A stretch of 11,148 bases of DNA. Origin: SIAJ01 sp036266155 (GTDB lineage: Bacteria > Planctomycetota > Planctomycetia > Gemmatales > Gemmataceae). Made by a program: the position numbers and the translations under genes. Each line of letters opens with the position of its first letter. Position 1 is the stretch's first letter. Below, piece by piece: positions 1 to 6,837 of the stretch. The notes beneath the pieces are model-generated. The model had not been told where the DNA came from. It did no database searches and saw nothing but the letters and a program-made list of their open reading frames with translations. The stretch covers positions 1 to 11,148 of the forward strand of contig DATANR010000206.1 of NCBI GenBank assembly GCA_036266155.1, written 5' to 3'.

Positions 1-493
1 CGGCACGCAGGGCACGGGCGACCAACTCCATCGCTTCCGGCAGTTGCGACGCGAACTTCTTGAGCCGCGACGCCCGCTTGTACCACAGCCAGATGAACGG
101 CAGGCTGAACAGGATGCTGGCCCCAACGGGCGCCACATACATGTTCACCAGCAGCGTGCTGATCAGGCCGCCAACCAAGGCCAGGCCGAGGGCAATGCCG
201 AACAGGGCGCTCGGCTTCATCTTCAGGTCGGCCTGCTCGAACATCTTGGAGACGCGGAAGAACTCTGGCGTCAGCCGTTCGAGGATGTTCTGCTTGCCCA
301 CCTCCATCAGGGCCTGTTTGATCATCAGGTCAGTCGACGAGTCTTTCGACCCGCGCGATCCACGCCCCACCAGCGCGTCGAGGCGGTCGGCCGTCCGGCC
401 GGGACTGCCCATGCGCAGGACCAGGAACGAGACCGCGCCGACCAGGCCGGCGACACCGAAGAACACGACGAATGCCAAAATCAACGGGTCCAT
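1..493 (-). CDS. tadB: TadB, Tad pilus inner-membrane platform protein (C-terminus beyond window)
   Basis: This is a partial gene: the ATG is at 493 and the reading frame stays open through 164 codons to the left edge. TadB proteins form, with TadC, the inner-membrane platform on which the CpaF ATPase acts during Flp pilus assembly. The visible part has an N-terminal hydrophobic helix (residues 3-26), a charged cytoplasmic stretch (30-95), two adjoining membrane segments (about 97-117 and 119-138), and then FASQLPEAMELVARALRA (147-164). That last stretch is the typical opening of the T2SSF (GspF-like) domain in TadB. An in-frame stop lies 12 bases upstream of the ATG, so the start is well constrained, although no strong Shine-Dalgarno sequence is seen. 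The gene follows cpaF in the same direction after a heptamer-repeat element. The identification rests on the LPEAMELVARALRA motif and on position after cpaF. Confidence 0.9.
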   Translation of the reverse strand, partial: MDPLILAFVVFFGVAGLVGAVSFLVLRMGSPGRTADRLDALVGRGSRGSKDSSTDLMIKQALMEVGKQNILERLTPEFFRVSKMFEQADLKMKPSALFGIALGLALVGGLISTLLVNMYVAPVGASILFSLPFIWLWYKRASRLKKFASQLPEAMELVARALRA

Positions 494-507
494 GGTGCCA
501 ACTCAGT

Positions 508-584
508 AGGGGTCATTAGTCCTAAATCATGGGTCATTACTTATCGGTCAGTTTCAATGACCAATCACTAATGACCAATAACCA
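508..584 (-). repeat. Heptamer-built inverted repeat element A (cpaF/tadB gap)
   Basis: Read on the minus strand from 584, the gap splits into eleven consecutive 7-base units: TTGGTTA, TTGGTCA, TTAGTGA, TTGGTCA, TTGAAAC, TGACCGA, TAAGTAA, TGACCCA, TGATTTA, GGACTAA, TGACCCC. The first four share a TTGGTCA consensus and later ones carry its complement (TGACC). The two halves can fold: GGTCATTAG at 511-519 pairs with 568-576, and GGTCATT at 532-538 pairs with 556-562. The element fills nearly the whole intergenic space. It resembles the short heptameric repeats known from cyanobacteria; kinship is not shown. Confidence 0.7.
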
Positions 585-587
585 ACT

Positions 588-1958
588 TTAATCACGAATG
601 AGCACACGTTCCGTGAACATGTTGCTCGGCAATTTCACACCCTTCGATTCGAGCCGATTCACAAAGGTCGGCCGTACGCCCGTCGCCTCGAACTGGCCGA
701 ACGCCCGGCCATTTTGATCCACGCCGAGCTGCTTGAACCGGAAGATCTCTTGCATGATGATCACGTCCTGCTCCATGTTCATCACTTCCGTGATGGATAG
801 GACTTTACGCGGCCCACCTTGCAAGCGGTTCACCTGAATGACCAGATCGACGGCCGAGGCGATCTGTTGCCGCATCGCCTTGATGGGCAGTTCGAAGCCG
901 GCCATCATGATCATCGTTTCCAACCGGCTCATGGCGTCGCGCACGCTGTTGGCGTGCAGCGTGGTCATGGAACCGCTGTGGCCGGTGTTCATGGCCTGGA
1001 GCATGTCGAGCGTTTCGCCGCCGCGACACTCGCCGATGATGATGCGCTCAGGCCGCATACGCAGAGCATTGCGAACCAGATCGCGGGTCGCGATGGCGCC
1101 CTTGCCTTCAATGTTTGGCGGCCGTGTTTCCAACCGGACTACGTGATCCTGTTGCATCTGCAGCTCGGCAGCGTCCTCGATCGTCACGATGCGTTCGTCG
1201 CCTGGAATGAACGACGACATTGTGTTCAATAGTGTCGTTTTGCCCGAGCCCGTACCGCCCGAGATGACCACGTTCAAGCGGGCCTTGATGCAGGCCTCCA
1301 GAAGCATGGCCATTTCCGGGCTGAACGCCTTGTAGTTCAGCAAGTCTTCGAGCTTCAGCGGCGAGGCGCCGAAGCGGCGAATGCTCAGGCTGGCGCCGTC
1401 GAGGGCGATGGGCGGGATGACCGCGTTGACGCGAGAGCCATCGGGCAGACGGGCGTCGCACAACGGGCTCGTTTCATCGACACGCCGGCCGACCTTGGAC
1501 ACGATGCGGTCGATGATCTGCAGCAAGTGATCGTTGTCGCGAAAAAGCACGTCGGTCTTTTCCAGCTTGCCGCGGCGCTCGACGTATACCTTCTTCGGGC
1601 CGTTGACCAAGATGTCAGAGATCGTCGGGTCCTTCAGCAGCGGCTCCAGCGGGCCGAAGCCGAGGGTCTCGTCGAGGACTTCCTCGATGAGCTTCTCCCG
1701 CTCCATTCGGTTGAGGAGCGGGTTTTCCGTGTCACACAGATGCTCGATCACACGGCGAATGTCGCGGCGGAGCGCATCCGAGTTCAAGTCTTTGACGCGG
1801 GTGAAGTCGAGCCGCTCCACGAGCCGGGCGTGGATCTGCCGCTTCAATTCGTCGAAGTTCTTCGATCCGGCAGCCGAAACGCCCGCGGTGCTGATACCGC
1901 GAACGCTTGCGCCGTTGATGCTGTTGAGCTTCGACAAACCCTGCTGGAGGCGTGACAT
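588..1958 (-). CDS. cpaF: CpaF/TadA, Tad pilus assembly ATPase
   Basis: A 456-residue secretion ATPase of the GspE/VirB11 superfamily, CpaF (TadA) branch, which hydrolyses ATP at the inner membrane to drive Flp pilin assembly. After an N-terminal tail (1-35) and a helical region (35-100) comes the CpaF signature FGPLEPLLKDPTISDILVNG (101-120). All nucleotide motifs are present: Walker A GGTGSGKTT (234-242), Asp box IVTIEDAAEL (257-266), Walker B RIIIGECRGGE (305-315) and His box TGHSGSMTTLHANS (325-338). Length is normal for the family and nothing is missing. The ATG is preceded by an AAGAGA Shine-Dalgarno-like sequence (1966-1971) seven bases away, at the edge of the upstream heptamer element. 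It lies between cpaE and tadB in the same direction, separated from each by a repeat-filled gap. Confidence 0.98.
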   Translation of the reverse strand: MSRLQQGLSKLNSINGASVRGISTAGVSAAGSKNFDELKRQIHARLVERLDFTRVKDLNSDALRRDIRRVIEHLCDTENPLLNRMEREKLIEEVLDETLGFGPLEPLLKDPTISDILVNGPKKVYVERRGKLEKTDVLFRDNDHLLQIIDRIVSKVGRRVDETSPLCDARLPDGSRVNAVIPPIALDGASLSIRRFGASPLKLEDLLNYKAFSPEMAMLLEACIKARLNVVISGGTGSGKTTLLNTMSSFIPGDERIVTIEDAAELQMQQDHVVRLETRPPNIEGKGAIATRDLVRNALRMRPERIIIGECRGGETLDMLQAMNTGHSGSMTTLHANSVRDAMSRLETMIMMAGFELPIKAMRQQIASAVDLVIQVNRLQGGPRKVLSITEVMNMEQDVIIMQEIFRFKQLGVDQNGRAFGQFEATGVRPTFVNRLESKGVKLPSNMFTERVLIRD

Positions 1959-1970
1959 TGTTGCATCTCT

Positions 1971-2040
1971 TAATCAGGGGCCAGGAGTCAAGGGTCAGAT
2001 GTCTAAGGAAGTCGTTCTGACTCCTGCTTCCTGGCTCCTG
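1971..2040 (-). repeat. Heptamer-built inverted repeat element B (cpaE/cpaF gap)
   Basis: On the minus strand from 2040 the gap reads as ten 7-base units: CAGGAGC, CAGGAAG, CAGGAGT, CAGAACG, ACTTCCT, TAGACAT, CTGACCC, TTGACTC, CTGGCCC, CTGATTA. The first units share CAGGAGT and the last ones carry its complement. CAGGAGTCA at 1982-1990 pairs exactly with TGACTCCTG at 2018-2026. Alternatively, CCAGGAG at 1981-1987 pairs with 2035-2041. The element starts a few bases after the cpaE stop and ends at the cpaF ribosome binding site. Confidence 0.7.
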
Positions 2041-2045
2041 GGCGA

Positions 2046-3254
2046 TTACCCGCCAAACCAACCTTTTCTCTTCGCCGACTGCTCGACCATGGGCGCCTTC
2101 CCCGTGAGCGTTTGCACCAGTCCCTGGAAGCTCTGCTGAATCTTGCTCTTCGGAGCGAACCTGATGAGCGGCTGCCCGGCGACGCGTGAGCCGATCACCG
2201 CTTTCGATTCATTCGGAACCTGCCAGAAGATCGGCTTGCCGATCACTTCCTCGGCCTTCTTGGCCGTGATGGCGTCTTCCGAAATATCCGATCCGGCCCG
2301 GTTCACCACGACCCGGAGCTTGTCGCCCAGGTCCCCTTCGGCGCTCAAACTGTGAATCAGTCGCACCACATTGCGGAGGCTGGACAACTCCAGCTGAGCG
2401 ACCAACAGCACCAGACTGCTCATCCGCAATGCCATCAAGTCCGTGGGCAATAAGGCCTTACTGAGATCGAGAATCAGGTGCGTGTAGCTGATCTTGAGCA
2501 AGTTTAGAATGCGTTCCACGTGGCCTTCGTGGATCCCGCCAATTTCGTGGATCTCGATCGGATGGCGCAGAACGGATAATCCGGTGTCCTGGTGCTTCAC
2601 TAAGGCCCGTTTCAAATAGTTCATGTCCAACCGTTCAATGTTCCGGGCCAGGTCCCCCATGCTCAGGTTGTCGTTGTTGGGCAATTCGATCGCGATGTCG
2701 GCGTCGCCCATGGCCAGGTCGAGGTCGATCAGGGCGACCGAATTCTCCGGATGAGCGGCCAGCGTTGCCGCCAGGTTGACCGCGATGCTCGTGCAACCGA
2801 CGCCACCGCGTGATCCCAGGACGCTGATGATCTGACCGGCCGCCTTCTGGGCTGGCGGCGCCATGATCCCGCTCGCCCGATCCACGACTTGAGGTGTATC
2901 GCTGAGCGATCGCCGCAAGGCGCCGATCAGATCCTCAAGGGTCAACGGGTTGGTCAAGAAGTGCTTCGCTCCCCGTTGCAGGGAGGTCAGCAGGGCCTGG
3001 CTGTCCGAACTGATCGTGATGATGGCGAGGCGGGGATGCTCGGCGGCGAGTTGGCCCACCATTGTCAACGCTTTGGGCTTGTCCGCGTCCAGGGCCACGA
3101 TGACGAGGTCCGGGGCGGACTGTTGGATCACGTCGTAGAAGTAGTCGTAGCGCGCGCACTCTGCCTCGAGCCAGACGAAATCAACGCCCAGAATCATGGT
3201 CCGGAGCGACTCACGACTGGCTTCGTTCGGATCGACGATTGCGATGCGCTGCAT
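2046..3254 (-). CDS. cpaE: CpaE/TadZ, receiver-like plus MinD/ParA-like Tad localisation protein
   Basis: A 402-residue protein of the CpaE (TadZ) family, which positions the Tad machine in the cell. Residues 1-118 form a response-regulator-like fold, with D8 in the acidic pocket and D56 at the phospho-acceptor position. The usual K-P pair near its end is replaced by N102-P103, so phosphorylation may not occur. Residues 140-390 form a ParA/MinD-type ATPase domain. Its P-loop reads GSRGGVGCTS (147-156), with Cys where the catalytic Lys is expected, a deviation often seen in TadZ proteins. ALIDLDLAMGDADI (174-187) and THLILDLSK match the switch and Walker B regions. The C-terminal KRKGWFGG is typical of the family. 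The ATG at 3254 has a GGAGAG sequence (3265-3270) ten bases upstream, lying inside the last unit of a heptamer element. It is flanked by cpaC and cpaF. Confidence 0.93.
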   Translation of the reverse strand: MQRIAIVDPNEASRESLRTMILGVDFVWLEAECARYDYFYDVIQQSAPDLVIVALDADKPKALTMVGQLAAEHPRLAIITISSDSQALLTSLQRGAKHFLTNPLTLEDLIGALRRSLSDTPQVVDRASGIMAPPAQKAAGQIISVLGSRGGVGCTSIAVNLAATLAAHPENSVALIDLDLAMGDADIAIELPNNDNLSMGDLARNIERLDMNYLKRALVKHQDTGLSVLRHPIEIHEIGGIHEGHVERILNLLKISYTHLILDLSKALLPTDLMALRMSSLVLLVAQLELSSLRNVVRLIHSLSAEGDLGDKLRVVVNRAGSDISEDAITAKKAEEVIGKPIFWQVPNESKAVIGSRVAGQPLIRFAPKSKIQQSFQGLVQTLTGKAPMVEQSAKRKGWFGG

Positions 3255-3265
3255 GATGACTCTTC

Positions 3266-3349
3266 TCTCCAGAGGCCGGAGGCCAGAAGTCAGAGGTCAA
3301 TTTCTTAACCTCTGACCTCTGACCTCTGACCTCTGACCTCTGAACTCTG
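3266..3349 (-). repeat. Heptamer-built inverted repeat element C with five perfect tandem units (cpaC/cpaE gap)
   Basis: On the minus strand from 3349 the gap is twelve 7-base units: CAGAGTT, five identical CAGAGGT (3308-3342), TAAGAAA (exactly one unit as core), TTGACCT, CTGACTT, CTGGCCT, CCGGCCT and CTGGAGA. Units after the core are complementary to those before it. The hairpin pairs 3289-3300 with 3305-3316 around a TTTC loop with one mismatch, and the stem can slide along the tandem copies. The element begins four bases after the cpaC stop, and its final unit supplies the GGAGA of the cpaE ribosome binding site. Confidence 0.85.
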
Positions 3350-3353
3350 TGCA

Positions 3354-5087
3354 CTACTTCTTCAACTCCGCCGTCTTCCGCTCCGGCTTCACCGGATCGA
3401 GCAGGCTGGACGGCGGTGCGATCAACGGGTCCGCTTGCACCGTTGGCGGATCGGTCGGCAACCGCGTGGGCGGTGTCACGATCGCCTTGCCACCCGCACC
3501 CGCGGCCGCCGGGCTGCCGCACTTACCGTCCGCACATCCACCCGCGGCGCCACCGACGCACGGGTAGGTATTGGCCGACGCGCCCGACTTCCAAGCTGGC
3601 ACGTATTCCCAACCATTCCAAATCTGCCGCTGACCACGCGGGGCTTCCAGAATCGTTTCGAGGTAGAACTCGAAGTCATCCGGCTTCCGCGTTTCCGAAC
3701 CCGGCAGGGCCTTCGGCATCTGGCTGCAATCGGCCGGGTCAACCAATCGCGGCGTGAGCAGAATGATCAACTCGATCTCTTGCTCCGTCTGCGTTGCGTA
3801 ACTGAACAACACACCGAGGTACGGGAGATCGCCGAGGTGCGGGATCTTGGTCACCGTGCCTTGCTGTGACGTCTGAATCAGGCCGCCGATCGCGATCGTC
3901 TGGCCCGGCTCAACGATGACCGAGGTGGTCATCTTCTGTTCCTCGAAGGCCGGCGACGTGCCGAACGTCGTGGTCAGAGCCTGCGTGTTGTTCACCGCCG
4001 TCACCTTCGGGGAGACGGTCAGGTGAATCTTCCCGTTGCCGTACACGACAGGGAGGAACGTCAATTCCGTTCCAACCGGCCGGTAGGTGACGCCCGGCCC
4101 GTTGATGCCGGCCGCGGCGCTGATCACGGGCACCTGGCCGCCGACCAGCAGGTTCGCTTCTTCACCGCTGCGGGCGACGATGGTCGGGGCCGACACCAGC
4201 TTGGCCAAGCCTTCGCTCTTCAGGGCCGCGAGCAACAGGGCGATCCGGGCCGGAGCGAAACCCGCGATGATGTTGGCCGTGGCGGCCGGGGCGGCTTGGG
4301 CCGCCTGCGGAATCACGCCGAGACCGAGCTGAGCGGCTTGGATCGACTGCGTCGCTCCACCTGCCGCCGCTGCCGCCCCGCCCGCCGCGCCACCTTGCTG
4401 AAGCGAGGTCAAACCGCCGAGCAAGCTGCCGGCCGAGACGGTGTTGCCATTGATGATGAAGTTGGCCCCGCGGCTACGTGCTCGCGTCCGGTCCACCTTC
4501 GCCAGGGTCAGGTCGAGCTGGACGTGCGGCACGTTACCGCCGCCGCCGACCGTGATCGTGTTCACTGCGACCCGCAGGCCCAGGACCTCGGACAATTTGC
4601 CAATGGTGTCCCGGTCCGTTTCGCTCGTCACGTATCCCGACAGAATCACACTGTTCCCCGATTCACCGATCGGGGTAATCTCGATCATCGCCGTCGGGAC
4701 GGTCTTCCGGATCAGGTTCCGAAGCATCTCGACGTCGCGCTGAACGACGACCAGATACGATTCTTTGCCGCCGTCGCGATCGAGCAAGTCGAGTCGGCTC
4801 GTGCCGGCCGCCCGCCCGATCAAGATCAACGTGGTCGGATCGTTGGCGTCCGCCAGGACCTGAACCACGCGGTCATTTTCGTTGAAAGCCTCTTTGATCG
4901 GCTTCTTCGACTTCATCTGGAATCGGACCTGACCACCGATGGTCACGGTCACCGCCCCGGTTCGATCCGGGGTGGCCATTGGCGATTCTTTTTTCTCCTG
5001 AGCCCGAGCCGGGCCCCCGGTCAGGGCGACCAAACCGGCCAGCAAACCAGCCACTGCCCATGCTCGGGCCAATTTCGTCGGGTGCAT
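3354..5087 (-). CDS. cpaC: CpaC/RcpA, Tad pilus outer-membrane secretin with planctomycete-type C-terminal extension
   Basis: A secretin of the CpaC (RcpA) family, the outer-membrane channel for the Flp pilus. I chose the ATG at 5087 (577 residues). It opens a clear signal peptide (basic HPTKLARAW, hydrophobic core, cleavage near PARAQ at 26-30) and has GGAGAGGTG just upstream; the frame continues to 5204 without such support. Residues 45-115 match the pilus N-terminal domain and 118-180 a BON-like segment. A Gly/Ala-rich spacer (about 225-275) precedes the secretin domain (285-450), which ends in KIPHLGDLPYLGVLFSYATQ and LIILLTPRLVDP. Beyond it, 451-577 form an extra tail. This contains LPGSETRKPDDFEFYLE and APRGQRQIWNGWEYVPAWK, then four cysteines (510, 518, 523 and the earlier 454) in a Gly/Ala/Pro-rich end. 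It lies downstream of cpaB and upstream of cpaE. Confidence 0.95.
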   Translation of the reverse strand: MHPTKLARAWAVAGLLAGLVALTGGPARAQEKKESPMATPDRTGAVTVTIGGQVRFQMKSKKPIKEAFNENDRVVQVLADANDPTTLILIGRAAGTSRLDLLDRDGGKESYLVVVQRDVEMLRNLIRKTVPTAMIEITPIGESGNSVILSGYVTSETDRDTIGKLSEVLGLRVAVNTITVGGGGNVPHVQLDLTLAKVDRTRARSRGANFIINGNTVSAGSLLGGLTSLQQGGAAGGAAAAAGGATQSIQAAQLGLGVIPQAAQAAPAATANIIAGFAPARIALLLAALKSEGLAKLVSAPTIVARSGEEANLLVGGQVPVISAAAGINGPGVTYRPVGTELTFLPVVYGNGKIHLTVSPKVTAVNNTQALTTTFGTSPAFEEQKMTTSVIVEPGQTIAIGGLIQTSQQGTVTKIPHLGDLPYLGVLFSYATQTEQEIELIILLTPRLVDPADCSQMPKALPGSETRKPDDFEFYLETILEAPRGQRQIWNGWEYVPAWKSGASANTYPCVGGAAGGCADGKCGSPAAAGAGGKAIVTPPTRLPTDPPTVQADPLIAPPSSLLDPVKPERKTAELKK

Positions 5088-5120
5088 CCTGTCACCTCTC
5101 CTACTAGGGCCGTCCTTGGA

Positions 5121-5201
5121 ACCGGACCGCTGGACGACGGGTCGCAGTGTCGCAGCATTTGCCACGACCTCTTCGCCCCATCGTCCTGTGTTGAGTCCGG
5201 T
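5121..5201 (-). promoter_or_regulatory. Nested complementary segments in the cpaB/cpaC gap
   Basis: Three nested pairings fit in the 131-base gap: ACCGGAC (5121-5127) with GTCCGGT (5195-5201), GGACGA (5132-5137) with TCGTCC (5181-5186), and GGTCG (5140-5144) with CGACC (5165-5169). A direct repeat GTCGCAG occurs at 5141-5147 and 5149-5155. Together they could form a long irregular stem ending some 30 bases before the cpaC start. A role in mRNA processing or in setting cpaC translation is inference; the pairing is seen in the sequence. Confidence 0.35.
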
Positions 5202-5218
5202 CACTTGGTCACCTGGAA

Positions 5219-6421
5219 TTACTGATTCACCTTCGGGCTTTCAGCTTCGGCCTTGGGGGCGTCCGCTTCGGGCTTGTAATCGTCCGCATCCTTCTCGCTG
5301 TCAAACCGCTTCCACTTGTCCTGACCGATCTCCAACCAAATGATCTTCTTGGTGACGCCGCCCTCTTGAATGGTCGTTTCGAAGCGCGGGAACTTCTTCT
5401 TCGTCTCCGCGACCGCTGGCGTCGGCGCCGGCTGAACCGGATCGGCCGGCTTCTCGACTTTCGCCATTTCGGACCCGGTCAGCGACTTGTACAGGAACTG
5501 CCCCTGGTCCACCGGCTTGATCACATACAGGCCCTTGAGGTCGTCCGGGTTCTGCACCACGCCTTCGGGAACTGATTTCACTTCGGTCGTCGTGAAGTAG
5601 TCACCCACGTTGTCGGCGTTGATCAAGGTGTTCATCGGGACCGGCTTACGGGCCATCACCACTTGTTCGAACTTCGTCTTGGCCTCCGGTTGCGGCATCG
5701 GCGCCGTGGCCGGCTTGTCGACGAACGGGTCCTCGAGCCAATCGACTTCCCCTTCCTTAAGCTGAGCGACGATCTCGCCCGGTGTCCGATTCCGCAGCAC
5801 GAGCTTGAGCTTGCCCCGTTCGTCCGCGAGGGCGATGAGCCGCGCCTGCTTGTCGGTCACCGCCATCGACACGCTTTCGACCTGGCTAACAGCCGCGCCG
5901 GTTTTCTCGTCGACGGTGTTGGTCTGGTTGAGGGCGAGGACCAACATGTCCTGAAGAATGATGGCTGCCCGCGTTTTGCCGGTGCCGGTCTTCTCCACGA
6001 ACATCACGTCGACCTTCGAACCTGGCTTGGCAAAACCGCCTACCGCATCAACTGGACTGCACTTGACCGTGAAAGCCTTGAAGCCTGCCGGAATCTCCAG
6101 AACCTTCAAAGATCCGAGGTCCGTGATCGCAACCGGGTTGCCCTGCTTCAGGGTCCGGGTCAGGCTCTTCCCCTTCACCGTCTCAATGTCCGTCACCGCA
6201 TCGGGCGGGACGAAGTTTTTGGGCATGTCCGCCCATTGCAGCAGGTTGTCGATGTCCTTCTCGTCGAGCGGCGTCTGGACCGGCAGGTCCTTCTTCGCGA
6301 CGAGCACCTTCACGGTTTCTGGGCCGGTCTTGCCGCCCGCACTCAGCTTGGCCACCGCCACGGCGGCCACGAGACCACACCCAACGGCCACGCCGAGCAT
6401 GGCCAAATTCTTCTGTTTCAT
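5219..6421 (-). CDS. cpaB: CpaB/RcpC, Tad pilus periplasmic assembly protein with two SAF-like domains
   Basis: A CpaB (RcpC) family protein, an inner-membrane-anchored periplasmic component that works with the secretin. The ATG at 6421 gives 400 residues and puts a membrane anchor (5-25) at the N-terminus, as is usual for the family. A GTG at 6490 would add 23 residues ahead of the anchor and follows a GGAGGG by about 16 bases, so it remains possible. SAF domain: 36-102 (VKVLVAKKDLPVQTPLDEKD). RcpC domain: 105-232 (FKAFTVKCSPVDAVGGFAKPGSKVDVMFV). Residues 250-315 (EQVVMARKPVPMNTLINADN to GQFLYKSLTG) repeat the SAF pattern. A charged tail (345-400) ends the protein. This is longer than the common roughly 300-residue form. 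The next gene in the operon is cpaC, 131 bases downstream. Confidence 0.95.
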   Translation of the reverse strand: MKQKNLAMLGVAVGCGLVAAVAVAKLSAGGKTGPETVKVLVAKKDLPVQTPLDEKDIDNLLQWADMPKNFVPPDAVTDIETVKGKSLTRTLKQGNPVAITDLGSLKVLEIPAGFKAFTVKCSPVDAVGGFAKPGSKVDVMFVEKTGTGKTRAAIILQDMLVLALNQTNTVDEKTGAAVSQVESVSMAVTDKQARLIALADERGKLKLVLRNRTPGEIVAQLKEGEVDWLEDPFVDKPATAPMPQPEAKTKFEQVVMARKPVPMNTLINADNVGDYFTTTEVKSVPEGVVQNPDDLKGLYVIKPVDQGQFLYKSLTGSEMAKVEKPADPVQPAPTPAVAETKKKFPRFETTIQEGGVTKKIIWLEIGQDKWKRFDSEKDADDYKPEADAPKAEAESPKVNQ

Positions 6422-6837
6422 GGCTGCCGACTCTGGTTGAACTTTTGCTTCCCCCACCGGACCACAAGCCGGCGGGACATTCGCGGACACTGATTGTGTC
6501 CGCTGCCCTCCTTGGACTTTTCGTGATCGTTTCAGGCGAACGGCAGTCCCTGCCTGTAGCGCCGATCCTGACGACTATGCCAGGACTGCCTGTCCCGTTG
6601 ACCTCACCTGTCCCACCGGAGCTTAGCACCCTTCGGCGCTTGCCGATGATTCCTGCTACGCCGTTTCTTTCGACTGTCCGGTGGCGGACTCTTCAGTTTT
6701 TCCACCCTTAGCGGGAATGCCGAGAACAGCGAACGCAACGGCTACAGCGAAACTGCGGGGACCGGATAAACTTGCTTGGCGTTGCAAGTCCGAGGGGACA
6801 TCTGGTTCCGATGAGACCCATCTGTCCCGTCTTTGGA
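6422..6837. other. Long cpaA/cpaB intergenic region, no firm gene
   Basis: About 416 bases lie between the cpaA stop and the cpaB ATG, far longer than the other gaps of the operon. It holds a perfect hairpin at 6483-6503, an inverted pair GGCAGTCC (6542-6549) and GGACTGCC (6583-6590), a direct repeat CTGCCTGT (6550-6557, 6586-6593), and CCTGTCCC at 6589-6596 and 6607-6614. A minus-strand frame from a TTG at 6787 to a TAG at 6656 would give a 43-residue peptide with a hydrophobic core (SFAVAVAFAVLGIPA) and a polar tail. It has no ribosome binding site and I do not call it a gene. A second promoter for cpaB could sit here. Confidence 0.4.
6483..6503 (-). promoter_or_regulatory. Perfect inverted repeat upstream of cpaB
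   Basis: GCGGACAC (6483-6490) and GTGTCCGC (6496-6503) form a perfect 8-bp stem around a 5-base loop. On the coding strand it lies between a GGAGGG (6506-6511) and the possible GTG start of cpaB at 6490, which falls inside the stem. It could mask the GTG start, bring the distant Shine-Dalgarno closer to it, or be an operator. If the ATG at 6421 is the real start, it belongs to the leader. Confidence 0.4.

Noticed and set aside
508..3349. CRISPR array as an explanation of the intergenic repeats
   Set aside because: Units are 7 bases, contiguous, without spacers of regular length, and no cas gene is present.
4023..5225. Open plus-strand frame of 400 codons opposite cpaC
   Set aside because: It is the antisense shadow of a well-supported secretin gene in GC-rich DNA, with Arg/Asp/His-rich low-quality sequence and no recognisable domain.
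5663..6493. Open plus-strand frame of 276 codons opposite cpaB
   Set aside because: Antisense shadow of cpaB; no ribosome binding site and no domain.
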